Notes under the pieces: generated by a model
Told to the model about the DNA's origin: nothing
Seen by the model: only the letters and a program-made list of their open reading frames with translations
The model's database searches: none
Shown here: piece by piece, positions 34,785-44,021 of the stretch
Numbering within the stretch: position 1 is the stretch's first letter
Layout: each line of letters opens with the position of its first letter
DNA from: Nocardioides bruguierae
Lineage (GTDB): Bacteria; Actinomycetota; Actinomycetes; Propionibacteriales; Nocardioidaceae
DNA: 64,000 nucleotides
Assembly: GCF_023656415.1 (NCBI RefSeq)
Contig: NZ_JAMOIL010000005.1
Span: 124,001-188,000 of the forward strand
Reading direction: 5' to 3'
Made by a program: the position numbers and the translations under genes

Positions 34785-36020
34785 TCACGCTAGGCCCGCG
34801 AGCACCTCCGCCGCAGCCGAGATCCCGGCCTCCACCTCGGCGAACGAGGTCGAGAGCGGGGAGAGCCCGAGGCGCAGCCCGCCGGGGTCGCGGTAGTCCG
34901 GCAGCACCTCGCGCTGCCACAGGCCGGCGACGACCTCGCGCATCCGGGGGTGCAGCAGCGTCACGTGCCCGCCGCGGCGCTCGGGGTCGGCCGGGGAGCC
35001 CAGCCGGGCGTCGGGGAGCAGTCGGCGGCCGGCGTCCGCGGCGAAGGTGGTGAGGGCGACGGACTTGGCGCGCACCGCCTCGATGCCCACCTCGTCGAGG
35101 AGGTCGAGCATGTCGGCGACCGGCTGCATCGAGAGCACGGACGGGGTGCCCGCGACCAGGCGGCGCACGCCGGGCGCCGGCTCGTAGCCCGGCCCCATGG
35201 CGAACGGGTCGGCGTGGCCCATCCACCCCGTGACCGGCTGGGCCAGGCCCGCGTGGTGGCGGGCGGCGACGTAGGCGAGCGCCGGGGCGCCCGGGCCGCC
35301 GTTGAGGAACTTGTAGGTGCAGCCGACGGCGAGGTCGACCCCCGTGCGGTCCAGCTGCACCGGCAGCACCCCGACCGAGTGCGAGAGGTCGGCCAGCACC
35401 AGCGCGCCCACCTCGTGGGCCACCTCGGCGACGGCGGCCAGCGGCGCGATCGCCGCGGAGCGGTAGGCCACGTGCGAGAGCAGGACGACGGCGGTCTGCT
35501 CGCCCACCACGGCGGCGACCTCGTCGTCGGTGACCCCGGTGGTGGGCTCGGCGGGCTCGATCCAGACCAGGTGCAGGCCGCGCTCGCGGGCCACCGACTC
35601 GGCCACGTACCGGTCGGTCGGGAAGTCGTCGGCGCTGAGCACCACCTCGGTGCGGCCCGGCCGCAGCGCGGCCGCGGCGTGCAGCAGCTTGTAGAGGTTG
35701 ACCGTGGTGGAGTCGCCCACCACGACCTGGCCGGGGGCCGCGCCCAGGCAGGTGCGGGCGATCCGGTCGCCCAGGGTGAGCGGGAGGTCCATCCAGCCGC
35801 CCTCGCCGACGTCGCCCCAGCCGCGGATCAGCCGGCCGCCCCACTCCTCGTCCACGAACGAGCGCAGGCGCTCCCCCGTCACCCGCAGCGGGCGCCCGAG
35901 GCTGTTGCCGTCCAGGTAGACCAGGGGCTGCTCCGCGCCGACGAACCGGTCCCGGTGGGCCGCGAGCGGGTCTGCGGCGTCGAGGGCGTGCGCGGGGACG
36001 AGGTCAGGGCTGGTGCTCAC
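34785..36020 (-). CDS. kynU: Kynureninase
   Basis: KynU cleaves kynurenine to anthranilate and alanine. The 411-residue fold-type I PLP enzyme has the N-terminal YLDGNSLGRP, the DSTTVNLYKLLHAA phosphate-binding segment, DLSHSVG and PLP Lys 237 in CTYKFLNGGPGAP. No other kynurenine-pathway gene is in the window. The GTG at 36020 follows TAGAAC by seven bases and a purine-rich GGGGCGA. Confidence 0.92.
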   Translation of the reverse strand: MSTSPDLVPAHALDAADPLAAHRDRFVGAEQPLVYLDGNSLGRPLRVTGERLRSFVDEEWGGRLIRGWGDVGEGGWMDLPLTLGDRIARTCLGAAPGQVVVGDSTTVNLYKLLHAAAALRPGRTEVVLSADDFPTDRYVAESVARERGLHLVWIEPAEPTTGVTDDEVAAVVGEQTAVVLLSHVAYRSAAIAPLAAVAEVAHEVGALVLADLSHSVGVLPVQLDRTGVDLAVGCTYKFLNGGPGAPALAYVAARHHAGLAQPVTGWMGHADPFAMGPGYEPAPGVRRLVAGTPSVLSMQPVADMLDLLDEVGIEAVRAKSVALTTFAADAGRRLLPDARLGSPADPERRGGHVTLLHPRMREVVAGLWQREVLPDYRDPGGLRLGLSPLSTSFAEVEAGISAAAEVLAGLA

Positions 36021-36096
36021 TCGCCCCGTTCTATCCCGCGAGGCCCCAGGGGTCCCAGTCGCTTCACCCGGCAGCCCCCGACACCGGCCCCCGGGA

Positions 36097-36140
36097 GGCA
36101 GGGCAGCAGGCAGGGCAGCGGGCAGGGCAGCGGGCAGGAT
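36097..36140. repeat. 12-bp minisatellite forming a promoter
   Basis: Three full copies of ggcagggcagcg and one partial copy lie between kynU and the ABM-domain gene. The last, truncated unit supplies the CAGGAT -10-like box of that gene. Confidence 0.75.
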
Positions 36141-36147
36141 GGGCCTC

Positions 36148-36477
36148 GTGCACGTGCCCCGGACCGGCCAGGTCGTCACCGTCTTCCGCAACCGCCTCGA
36201 CGCCGAGCACGAGCGCGCCTACCGCGACGAGCTGGCCGTGGTGGCCGCCCTGGCCACGGCCATGCCCGGCTTCGTGGAGACCAAGACCTTCACGGCCGAG
36301 GACGGCGAGCGCTGCACGGTGGTGACGTTCGCGGACGCGGCCTCGCACCGGGCGTGGGCCGAGCACCCGCGGCACCGGGAGGCCCAGCGTCGCGGCGTGG
36401 CGCAGTTCTACGGGCAGTACTCGATCGCCGTGGGCGAGACGACCTACGCCAGCGCCTTCGAGCGCGGCAGCAGCTGA
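36148..36477 (+). CDS. Antibiotic biosynthesis monooxygenase (ABM) domain protein
   Basis: This 109-residue dimeric ferredoxin-like fold protein has VVTVFRNRLDAEHERAYRDE, MPGFVETKTFTAEDGERCTV and HREAQRRGVAQFYGQYSIAV. Members range from quinol monooxygenases to uncharacterised stress proteins. The GTG at 36148 is seven bases after CAGGAT. The end overlaps the convergent FUSC gene by 34 bases. Confidence 0.75.
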   Translation: MHVPRTGQVVTVFRNRLDAEHERAYRDELAVVAALATAMPGFVETKTFTAEDGERCTVVTFADAASHRAWAEHPRHREAQRRGVAQFYGQYSIAVGETTYASAFERGSS

Positions 36478-37562
36478 GCGGCGGCCCAGCCGACGACGAG
36501 CCCCACGGCCACGCCGAGCAGCGTCTCCACGCCCCGGTCGAGCAGCAGGCTGCTCATCGGCTCGGGGCTGGCCAGGTGGACCATCAGCAGCGCCAGGGGC
36601 GTGATGACCACGAGCGCGAGCGCGTAGTTGCGCATCACCAGCAGCTCCGCGGCGCCCTGGAGCACGACGACGAGCAGCACCACGACGAGGCCGGGCGGGT
36701 CGAGGGTCAGGACCAGCGCCGCGAGGCCGAGGCCGACGAACGTGCCGACGACGCGGTGGATGCCGCGCACCACTGCCGGCAGCCACTCCCGCGCCATCAG
36801 CGGGACGACGGCGGAGACCATGGCCCAGTAGGGGTGACCGATCCCGACGCCGGTGGCCAGGGCGCCGGCGACGAGGACCGCCACGGCACCGCGCAGCGCG
36901 TGCCGCGTCATGTCGGTCGGTCGCACGTGGGGCGGGGCGGTCCGCACCCCACCGGGGCGGTCACCGACCGCACCGCGCTCGGCCAGGCCGCCCAGAGCGC
37001 TGACGAGGAGGGCCAGCAGGGCGCCGGAGAGCCCGACCAGCACGGCGGCCAGCACCGTGCCGGCGTCCGCGGGGATGGCCGAGGAGGCGCCGAAGCCGAA
37101 GACGGTGAACAGCGGGCCGGGCGGGCGCCAGCCCCAGTGGTCGGAGAGCAGCGACGCTCCGCCGGCGAGCACCGCGGCCACCGGCACCGCCAGCCAGGCC
37201 CGCTCCGAGGAGGTGGCGACGAGCGCTCCCAGCACGACCGCGAGCACCAGCCAGGCGCCGGCGCGCGCCTGCATGCGGACCCGCTGGCGCCAGGGATCGT
37301 TGCGGGCGTAGATCGAGGCGAACGCGCCGAACGTGGCGTAGGCGGACCACTCCAGGTGGTCGGTGGCCCACAGCACCAGCAGCGGCACCGCGACGCTGAG
37401 CCCTGCCCGCAGCGCGACCCGGTGCGCGCCGGCGTGCGGACCGACGGCGAGCAGGCCGGAGGTCAGGCGGGCGCGGGTCGAGGCGTCCCCGTTCGCCGAC
37501 GTCGCGGACGTCGGGGTGGACGGCGTCGAGGAGGGCGGCACGGAGGTCGTCGGCGGCGTCAT
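36444..37562 (-). CDS. FUSC-family membrane protein
   Basis: The 372-residue protein has two sets of hydrophobic helices separated by a short cytoplasmic loop, the arrangement of fusaric-acid-resistance/aromatic-acid exporter proteins. GHPYWAMVSAVVPLM and GIHRVVGTFVGLGLA are the typical second-repeat motifs. The large cytoplasmic domain of AaeB is absent. ATG 37562 follows AGGGGGC closely. The transported compound is unknown. Confidence 0.8.
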   Translation of the reverse strand: MTPPTTSVPPSSTPSTPTSATSANGDASTRARLTSGLLAVGPHAGAHRVALRAGLSVAVPLLVLWATDHLEWSAYATFGAFASIYARNDPWRQRVRMQARAGAWLVLAVVLGALVATSSERAWLAVPVAAVLAGGASLLSDHWGWRPPGPLFTVFGFGASSAIPADAGTVLAAVLVGLSGALLALLVSALGGLAERGAVGDRPGGVRTAPPHVRPTDMTRHALRGAVAVLVAGALATGVGIGHPYWAMVSAVVPLMAREWLPAVVRGIHRVVGTFVGLGLAALVLTLDPPGLVVVLLVVVLQGAAELLVMRNYALALVVITPLALLMVHLASPEPMSSLLLDRGVETLLGVAVGLVVGWAAAQLLPRSKALA

Positions 37563-37724
37563 GCCCCCTGGAACCGCGGCGCGCGGCCGCGTCCTCCCGT
37601 TCCCTTCTGCTGAGCGGAAGCGAGGTGGGTCACTCCCGGGCACCTGTCCGGACCGCCGCACACCCTCCCCCGGGTGTCAGATGCGTCTCAGGCCCTCCTG
37701 CTAGGTGACGCGCGACGCACCGCC

Positions 37725-37730
37725 TACGCT
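37725..37730 (+). promoter_or_regulatory. Leaderless -10 box (TACGCT) of the sugar phosphorylase operon
   Basis: TACGCT ends six bases before GTG 37737. Confidence 0.6.
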
Positions 37731-37736
37731 CGCCTG

Positions 37737-38507
37737 GTGACCCAGGAGACGATCACGCCCGGCAGCACCCCCGACTGGCGTTCCGTCGGCGCCGTCCTCT
37801 TCGACCTCGACGGCGTGCTCACGCCGACCGCCGAGGTGCACATGGTCGCGTGGGGCGAGATGTTCAACGCCTTCCTCGCGACCGTGGACGACGAGGGTGC
37901 CGACACCTCGGAGTACACCGACGCCGACTACTTCGCCCACGTCGACGGCAAGCCCCGCTACGACGGCGTGCGCGACTTCCTCGCCTCCCGCGGGATCGAG
38001 CTGCCGGAGGGCTCCGCGGACGACGACGCCGACGAAGTGACCGTCCGCGGGCTCGGCAACCGCAAGAACCTCGCCTTCAACGAGGTGCTCGAGCGTGACG
38101 GCGTCGAGCCCTACCCGGGCTCCGTCCTCCTGCTCGACCACCTGGCCGAGATCGGCGTGCCCCTGGCCGTCGTCTCCTCCTCGGCCAACGCACCCGCGGT
38201 GCTGGCCGCCGCCGGGATCGCCGACCGCTTCGGCGTCGTCGTGGACGGCAAGGTCGCCGCGACCGACGGCCTGCCGGGCAAGCCCGCGCCCGACACCTAC
38301 CTGGCGGGCGCCGAGCGCCTCGGCGTCCCGTCCTCGCAGGCGGTCGTCGTCGAGGACGCCGTCTCCGGCGTGCGTGCCGGTGCGGCCGGCGACTTCGCCG
38401 AGGTCATCGGTGTCGACCGCGGCGTGGGGCTGGAGACCCTGCGCGAGAACGGCGCCACCCTCGTCTGTTCCGACCTCGCCGAGCTCGTCCCCGGAGGCCC
38501 CGCATGA
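37737..38507 (+). CDS. HAD-family beta-phosphoglucomutase-like phosphatase/mutase
   Basis: The 256-residue HAD protein has catalytic FDLDGVLT (Asp 23 nucleophile, Asp 25 acid/base), a four-helix cap with HVDGKPRYDGV, motif II VVSSSA, Lys in GKPAPDTY and motif IV VVEDAVSGVRAG. It would convert beta-glucose 1-phosphate released by the downstream phosphorylase to glucose 6-phosphate. Its stop overlaps the next start by four bases (ATGA). Confidence 0.88.
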   Translation: MTQETITPGSTPDWRSVGAVLFDLDGVLTPTAEVHMVAWGEMFNAFLATVDDEGADTSEYTDADYFAHVDGKPRYDGVRDFLASRGIELPEGSADDDADEVTVRGLGNRKNLAFNEVLERDGVEPYPGSVLLLDHLAEIGVPLAVVSSSANAPAVLAAAGIADRFGVVVDGKVAATDGLPGKPAPDTYLAGAERLGVPSSQAVVVEDAVSGVRAGAAGDFAEVIGVDRGVGLETLRENGATLVCSDLAELVPGGPA

Positions 38508-41098
38508 GCCGCGTCCACGTCCACAGCGACCCGCTGGACCGCAGCCGCTTCGGGCTGGACCCCTGGAAGCTGACGGAGTGGGCCTACCGCTCCCACGACC
38601 TCGGCGTGACCGAGACGCTGTTCAGCGTCGCCAACGGCTACCTGGGCATGCGCGCCAACCCCGAGGAGGGCCGGGACGCCTACGCGCACGGCACCTTCGT
38701 CAACGGCTTCCACGAGACCTGGCCGATCCGGCACGCCGAGGCCGCCTTCGGCTTCGCCCGCACCGGCCAGACCATCGTCAACGTCCCCGACGCCAAGCTG
38801 ATGAAGGTCTACGTCGACGACGAGCCGCTCATCCTGGGCACCGCCGACCTGGAGCACTACGAGCGCAGCCTGGACTTCCGCGACGGCGTCCTGCGCCGCA
38901 CGCTGATCTGGCGCACCCCGGCCGGCAAGCGGGTGAAGGTCGAGTCCTCCCGGATGGTCTCGATGACGCAGCGCCACCTCGCGCTGCTCAGCCTCGAGGT
39001 GACGATGCTCGAGGGCGACGCCCCCATCGTCATCTCCTCCCAGCTGCTCAACCGCCAGGACGGCAAGGACGAGTACCACGACCCGTCCGCCGCCATGGGC
39101 GAGGGCGTCGACCCGCGCAAGGCCGCGAAGTTCGAGGACCGCGTGCTCCTGCCGCGCGTGCACTACGCCCGCCAGGACCGGATGATGCTGGGCTACCAGT
39201 GCGCGAACTCGGCCATGACCATCGCCGTGGGTGCCGACCACGTCCTCACCACGCAGGCCGACCACGAGACCGTCGTGCGCGGCGACGAGGACCTCGCCAA
39301 GATGGTCTTCCGCGCCGACGCCTGCGCCGGCCAGAGCATCCGCGTGGACAAGTACGTCGCCTACCACACCTCCCGCGGCGTGCCCGTGCGCGAGCTCTCC
39401 GACCGCTGCAACCGCACGCTGGACCGGGCCACGCGGCACGGCATCGAGGCCTACCACGCCGACCAGCGCGCCTGGTACGACGCGTTCTGGGAGACCGCCG
39501 ACGTGCTGGTCACCGACGAGCACGCCGACGCCGAGCAGCTGGCCGTGCAGCAGGCCATCCGCTTCAACCTGTTCAGCCTGGCGCAGGCCTCCGCGCGCGC
39601 TGACCAGCAGGGCGTGCCCGCCAAGGGCGTGACCGGCTCCGGCTACGAGGGCCACTACTTCTGGGACTCCGAGATCTACGTCTCGCCGTTCCTGACCTAC
39701 ACCCAGCCGCAGCTGGCGCGTAACCTCATGCACTTCCGCTCCCGGATGCTGCCGGCCGCGCGTCAGCGCGCCCGCGAGATGGCCCAGTCGGGTGCGCTGT
39801 TCCCGTGGCGCACGATCAGCGGCGAGGAGGCCTCGGCCTACTACGCCGCCGGCACCGCGCAGGTGCACATCGACGCCGACGTCGCCTACGCGCTGAGCCA
39901 GTACGTCAACGCCACCGGCGACCGCGGCTTCCTGGTCCGCGACGGCATCGACATCCTCGTGGAGACCGCGCGCATGTGGGCCGACCTGGGCTTCTGGCGC
40001 TCCAACGGCACCCCCTCGTTCCACATCCACGGCGTGACCGGCCCGGACGAGTACACGACGGTCGTGAACAACAACCTGTTCACCAACGTGATGGCGCGCT
40101 ACAACCTCGAGGAGGCCGTCGCCGCCTGCGAGATCGTCGAGAAGGACTTCCCCGAGGACTGGCACCAGGTGCGCCGCCGCCTCGACATCTCCGAGGACGA
40201 GATCGAGGAGTGGCGCCGCTGCGCGGCCGGGATGCACGTGCCGTTCGACGCCGGCCTTGGCATCCACCCGCAGGACGACTTCTTCCTCGACCGCGAGGTC
40301 TGGGACCTCTCCAAGACGCCCGACGAGCTGCGCCCGCTGCTGCTGCACTACCACCCGCTGGTGATCTACCGGTTCCAGGTGCTCAAGCAGGCGGACGTGG
40401 TGCTCGCGCTGTTCCTCCAGGGCGACCGGTTCACGCCCGAGGAGAAGCGCGCCGACTTCGAGTACTACGACCCGATCACCACCGGCGACTCGACGCTGTC
40501 GGCGGTCGTGCAGTCGATCGTGGCGGCCGAGGTCGGCTACCACGAGGTGGCCTGGAGCTACTTCCTCAACTCCCTCTACGTCGACCTGGCCAACCTGCAC
40601 GGCAACACCGTGGACGGCATGCACATCGCCTCCACCGGCGGCATCTGGTCCGCGCTGGTCTGTGGCTTCGCCGGCATGCGCGACCGGGGCGGGCGGCTCT
40701 CGTTCGACCCGCGGCTGCCGGACACGTTCCCGCTGCTGCGCTCGGGCCTGGTCTGGCACGGCACGCGTCTCCAGCTGCACCTGGAGGCGGACTTCTTCTC
40801 CGTGGAGGTCGTGGAGGGCACCGAGCCGGTCACCATCAGCGTCCGCGGCACCGAGCACGTGGTGGCGCCGGGCGCGCCGGTGCGGGTCGAGCTCGACGGA
40901 CGCGGCACCCGGCTGGCCGGCACGCTGACCGAGAAGCCCCAGCTGGGCGGCGTGCGCGCCGACGGCACGCGGATCACCGCGGGGGTGCCGGAGCCGATCG
41001 CGCTGGACGAGGACGTCGACGAGGCCACCGCCACGGCGATGAGCCAGCCGATGAACTCGGCGCTGGGCCCCGACCCGACGATCGACGGGGAGTACTGA
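38504..41098 (+). CDS. Glycoside hydrolase family 65 disaccharide phosphorylase
   Basis: This 864-residue GH65 protein has an N-terminal beta-sandwich, an (alpha/alpha)6 barrel and a C-terminal jelly roll. Catalytic Glu 516 lies in HGVTGPDEYTTVVNNNLFTN. GH65 enzymes phosphorolyse trehalose, maltose, kojibiose or related alpha-glucosides to beta-glucose 1-phosphate. The exact sugar cannot be told from the sequence. Coupling to a beta-phosphoglucomutase supports the phosphorylase assignment. Confidence 0.92.
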   Translation: MSRVHVHSDPLDRSRFGLDPWKLTEWAYRSHDLGVTETLFSVANGYLGMRANPEEGRDAYAHGTFVNGFHETWPIRHAEAAFGFARTGQTIVNVPDAKLMKVYVDDEPLILGTADLEHYERSLDFRDGVLRRTLIWRTPAGKRVKVESSRMVSMTQRHLALLSLEVTMLEGDAPIVISSQLLNRQDGKDEYHDPSAAMGEGVDPRKAAKFEDRVLLPRVHYARQDRMMLGYQCANSAMTIAVGADHVLTTQADHETVVRGDEDLAKMVFRADACAGQSIRVDKYVAYHTSRGVPVRELSDRCNRTLDRATRHGIEAYHADQRAWYDAFWETADVLVTDEHADAEQLAVQQAIRFNLFSLAQASARADQQGVPAKGVTGSGYEGHYFWDSEIYVSPFLTYTQPQLARNLMHFRSRMLPAARQRAREMAQSGALFPWRTISGEEASAYYAAGTAQVHIDADVAYALSQYVNATGDRGFLVRDGIDILVETARMWADLGFWRSNGTPSFHIHGVTGPDEYTTVVNNNLFTNVMARYNLEEAVAACEIVEKDFPEDWHQVRRRLDISEDEIEEWRRCAAGMHVPFDAGLGIHPQDDFFLDREVWDLSKTPDELRPLLLHYHPLVIYRFQVLKQADVVLALFLQGDRFTPEEKRADFEYYDPITTGDSTLSAVVQSIVAAEVGYHEVAWSYFLNSLYVDLANLHGNTVDGMHIASTGGIWSALVCGFAGMRDRGGRLSFDPRLPDTFPLLRSGLVWHGTRLQLHLEADFFSVEVVEGTEPVTISVRGTEHVVAPGAPVRVELDGRGTRLAGTLTEKPQLGGVRADGTRITAGVPEPIALDEDVDEATATAMSQPMNSALGPDPTIDGEY

Positions 41099-41104
41099 GC
41101 CGGG

Positions 41105-41123
41105 GAGGCCTGTCTCAGGCCTC
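41105..41123. terminator. Hairpin between convergent genes
   Basis: GAGGCCT-GTCTC-AGGCCTC (7-5-7) lies after the GH65 stop and covers the stop codon of the convergent SRPBCC gene. Confidence 0.55.
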
Positions 41124-41585
41124 GGGGACGCCGGCCTCCAGCTGCGCCTTCATGGCGGCCAGGCCCTTCTCGAAGTCGCCCGCGACCAGCTTCTCCATCG
41201 GCACGAACCGGGCGAGCAGCCCCATGAGGCCGGCGTGCACGCCCTGCATCGTCCAGGTGACCAACGTGCCGTCGGCGACCGGCTCGGTGCCGAAGACCAC
41301 CGTGTTCTCGGCCCGCATGGGCCGGGTGAAGGCCAGGCCCACGGTCACCGCGGTGGGCGTGACCTCGACGATGCGCATCGAGCCGGCACCGGCCTTGCGG
41401 TTGCCCGACCACGCGTAGGCGGCCCCGACGCCGGACTCGGCGCCGCTGTAGACCCGCTCCATGCCCGGGTCCGTGTCCTCCCACGGCGACCAGGAGCGCC
41501 ACCGGTGGAAGTCGACGACGAGCGCCTGCACGTCCGCCGGGTCCGCGGCGACCCTCGTGCTCCGCGCGATCTGGAACTCACCCAT
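41115..41585 (-). CDS. SRPBCC-family protein
   Basis: This 156-residue START/Bet v1-like fold protein shows the N-terminal ARSTRVAADPADVQALVVDFHRWRSWSPWE segment and C-terminal helix MEKLVAGDFEKGLAAMKAQLE typical of polyketide cyclase/dehydrase-like SRPBCC proteins. Ligand unknown. The ATG follows a TAGGCT -10 box (41593-41598) by seven bases. Confidence 0.82.
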   Translation of the reverse strand: MGEFQIARSTRVAADPADVQALVVDFHRWRSWSPWEDTDPGMERVYSGAESGVGAAYAWSGNRKAGAGSMRIVEVTPTAVTVGLAFTRPMRAENTVVFGTEPVADGTLVTWTMQGVHAGLMGLLARFVPMEKLVAGDFEKGLAAMKAQLEAGVPEA

Positions 41586-41789
41586 GTGGGCGAGCCTAGG
41601 GTCAGGGCGGCCCTCGCGCGAGCGGAACTGCGGACCTGGCTGGTCCGGTGCAGGTGGGCCCACGTCCGGCTGCCGGGGCACGTCGGCACGACCGGTGTGG
41701 ACGGTACTGGGGCTGACGCCGCGCCGACGCCGCGCCGCCGCCGTGGGACGGATGTCGGGCACCTCGTCCGCGGACCCTAGGCTGCCCGG

Positions 41790-42746
41790 GTGACCGCACG
41801 CTCCCCCGCCCCCGCGGCACCCCGGCCGACCCGGCCCCGGGTGCCCCCGGTCGTGCTCGTGCTGATCGGCATCGCGTCGGTGCAGCTGGGCGCCGGCGTG
41901 GCCAAGTCCCTGTTCGACGAGGCCTCGCCGACCACGTTGGTCTGGCTGCGGCTGGTCACCAGCTCGGTGCTGCTGCTGGCGTTCGTGCGGCCGCGGGTGC
42001 GCGGCCGCAGCCGCGCCGACTGGGGCGTCGTCCTCGCCTTCGGCGCGAGCCTCGGACTGATGAACTGGGCCATCTACCAGTCCTTCGCCCGGATCCCCCT
42101 CGGCGTGGCCGTCACCCTGGAGTTCGTCGGGCCGCTGCTGCTGGCGGTGGCCGGCTCCCGCCGCGCCCGTGACCTGGTCTGGGTGGGGCTCGCCGGGCTC
42201 GGCGTGGCACTGCTCGGCCTCGGCGACGGCGGCCTCACGCTCGTCGGCGCGCTGCTGGCGCTCCTCGCGGGTGCCGCGTGGGCCACCTACATCCTCGCCA
42301 GCGCCCGCACCGGGGCCGCCTGGGAGGGCCTGGACGGTCTGGCCGTGGCCAGCACGGTGGCCACCCTGGGGCTCACCCCGTTCGTGCTGGGGCCGGTCGC
42401 GACCGGCGGGCACGACTCCGCGCTGACCGACCCGCACGTGCTGCTGCTGGGCGCGGCGGTGGGGCTGCTCTCCTCCGTCGTCCCCTACTCGTGCGAGCTG
42501 GTGGCGCTGCGGACGCTGCGCCCCTCCGTCTTCGGCATCCTCATGAGCCTGGAGCCCGCCGCGGCCGCGCTCGCCGGCCTGCTCGTGCTCGGCGAGCTGC
42601 TGGGGGCGGCCCAGTGGGCGGCGATCGTGTGCGTGGTGGTGGCCAGCGTCGGGGCGACCCGCTCCGGCGGCCCGCCCCGGGGAGCCGGTGGTGGTACCGG
42701 ACCCGTCGGGGCTGGTGCCCGTCACAGAACGGTCGCACGGCGTTAG
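41790..42746 (+). CDS. EamA/RhtA-family transporter
   Basis: This 318-residue protein has ten predicted helices in two EamA repeats. GVAVTLEFVGPLLLAVAGSRR and VLRP-type SVFGILMSLEPAAAALAGLLVLGE are typical of the RhtA-like threonine/homoserine exporter branch. The GTG lies six bases after TAGGCT (41778-41783). The basic Gly-rich C-terminus is not conserved in the family. Confidence 0.85.
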   Translation: MTARSPAPAAPRPTRPRVPPVVLVLIGIASVQLGAGVAKSLFDEASPTTLVWLRLVTSSVLLLAFVRPRVRGRSRADWGVVLAFGASLGLMNWAIYQSFARIPLGVAVTLEFVGPLLLAVAGSRRARDLVWVGLAGLGVALLGLGDGGLTLVGALLALLAGAAWATYILASARTGAAWEGLDGLAVASTVATLGLTPFVLGPVATGGHDSALTDPHVLLLGAAVGLLSSVVPYSCELVALRTLRPSVFGILMSLEPAAAALAGLLVLGELLGAAQWAAIVCVVVASVGATRSGGPPRGAGGGTGPVGAGARHRTVARR

Positions 42747-42768
42747 CCCGGAGGCTCCCGAGCGCTCC

Positions 42769-42774
42769 TAGCGT
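42769..42774 (+). promoter_or_regulatory. -10 box (TAGCGT) of the 91-aa gene
   Basis: TAGCGT lies 55 bases before the start, so unlike many neighbours this gene has a 5' leader with a strong GGAGG. Confidence 0.5.
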
Positions 42775-42829
42775 GGACGGTGCCGGCAGCTCCAGCCCGC
42801 CGGCCGACCACTCCCCTCGGAGGCGAGCC

Positions 42830-43105
42830 GTGACCCACGCACCGCGCACCCCGCTGCTGCGTCTCGTGGCCGAGCGGCCGCGCGCGCCGATGGCCGTGAT
42901 CCGCCGTGCCGCCGAGCACGTGGTCGAGTCGAGCACGCTGGGCTCGCGCCGCAACGCGATGCTCGCCGCCACCGCGCTCGCCGCCGCCCGCGCCGAGCGC
43001 GAGGACGTGGAGGAGTTCCTGCGCCTGCGCGAGCAGGCCGTGGCCCCTGCGGTGGCCTCTGCGGGCCGCGCCGGTGCCGAGCCCCGGGGCGTCAGCGCTC
43101 GCTGA
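42830..43105 (+). CDS. Hypothetical 91-residue helical protein
   Basis: A GTG start with GGAGG seven bases upstream opens a 91-residue, Ala/Arg/Glu-rich, probably all-helical protein with no membrane segment. The core AAEHVVESSTLGSRRNAMLA and the acidic EREDVEEFLRLREQ may form helices. I do not recognise it. Its end overlaps the convergent ECF S-component gene by 14 bases. Confidence 0.6.
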   Translation: MTHAPRTPLLRLVAERPRAPMAVIRRAAEHVVESSTLGSRRNAMLAATALAAARAEREDVEEFLRLREQAVAPAVASAGRAGAEPRGVSAR

Positions 43106-44021
43106 CCCCGCCCGTCGACTCGTCCGCGGCCTCCTGGCCCTGCTCGACGCGGCCCGTCACGGTCGCGCGCCGCGCGGCCCGACGCAGCACCGCGAGGATG
43201 CTGGGGCCCAGCACCACGACCGCGACCGCGTTGGTGACGGCGCGGACGGAGTCCCACCCGCCGGTGGAGGTCAGCAGCGTGTAGACGCCGAAGCGCTGGA
43301 GGTTCTCCAGCAGCGGGGCACCGGGCACGTAGGTGAGGTCGCCCTCGTGGCCGGGCACCGCGACGCCCAGCGCGAACGGCCAGGACGAGAGGTTCATCAG
43401 GGCGCCGAACAGGTAGGCGGCCAGCACCCCGTAGACCGCCAGCAGCGCGATCTCCGCGGCACCGCGCAGCGGGCGTCCACCGAGCCGCTGCGGCAGCAGG
43501 CCCGCCAGCATCCCCACCCAGGCCGAGCAGAGCATCTGGAACGGCAGCCACGGCCCCACGCCGCCGGTCATCAGCGCGGAGGCGAGCAACGAGGTGCAGC
43601 CCAGCGCGAAGCCGAACCCGGGGCCGAGCACCCGGCCCGCCAGGATCAGCAGGAAGAAGACCAGCTCGATGCCCGCCAGCCCCGGGGAGAGCGCCCGCGC
43701 GACCGCGTTGACGGCGCTCAGCACCCCCAGCAGGGCCAGCACCCGGGCGTCCAGGCCGCCCTCGGAGATCTCGGCCAGCACCACGGCCACCACGACCGGC
43801 AGCAGCGCCAGGAACAGGAACGGCGGGTCCATCCGCTGGTCCCCCGCCCAGCCGGGAGGCACCTGCACCAGCAGCGGCCAGACCAGCATCATCAGCCCGG
43901 CCAGCGACGCCAGACCGAGCACCAGCGCCGAGCGGCGGCTCAGCGGCACCGCCGCCGTCACGTCCTGGTGGAGGCGGGTCTCGAGGCCGGTCTCGAGGCG
44001 GGGGTCGGGGGCGGCCGTCAT
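43092..44021 (-). CDS. ECF transporter S component, probable cobalamin (CbrT-like)
   Basis: This 309-residue protein has about eight hydrophobic segments and GFGFALGCTSLLASALMTGGVGPWLPFQMLCSAW-type motifs (shown here only in part) seen in S components near ECF ATPases. It is the last gene of a riboswitch-controlled operon with EcfT and EcfA-A'. The substrate is inferred to be cobalamin or a precursor from the riboswitch and the extracellular domains, not from its own sequence. Its ATG overlaps the ATPase stop by four bases. Confidence 0.8.
   Translation of the reverse strand: MTAAPDPRLETGLETRLHQDVTAAVPLSRRSALVLGLASLAGLMMLVWPLLVQVPPGWAGDQRMDPPFLFLALLPVVVAVVLAEISEGGLDARVLALLGVLSAVNAVARALSPGLAGIELVFFLLILAGRVLGPGFGFALGCTSLLASALMTGGVGPWLPFQMLCSAWVGMLAGLLPQRLGGRPLRGAAEIALLAVYGVLAAYLFGALMNLSSWPFALGVAVPGHEGDLTYVPGAPLLENLQRFGVYTLLTSTGGWDSVRAVTNAVAVVVLGPSILAVLRRAARRATVTGRVEQGQEAADESTGGVSER
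43978..44001. repeat. Two-copy 12-bp repeat at the S-component N-terminus
   Basis: gtctcgaggccg and gtctcgaggcgg encode the LETGLETR segment of the S component. Confidence 0.6.

Noticed and set aside
36097..36140. CRISPR-like repeats
   Set aside because: The 12-bp units are directly adjacent with no spacers; this and similar tracts are minisatellites. No cas gene is present.
38504..41098. GH65 gene as a trehalase or glycosidase
   Set aside because: Four-base coupling to a beta-phosphoglucomutase-like gene favours a phosphorylase.
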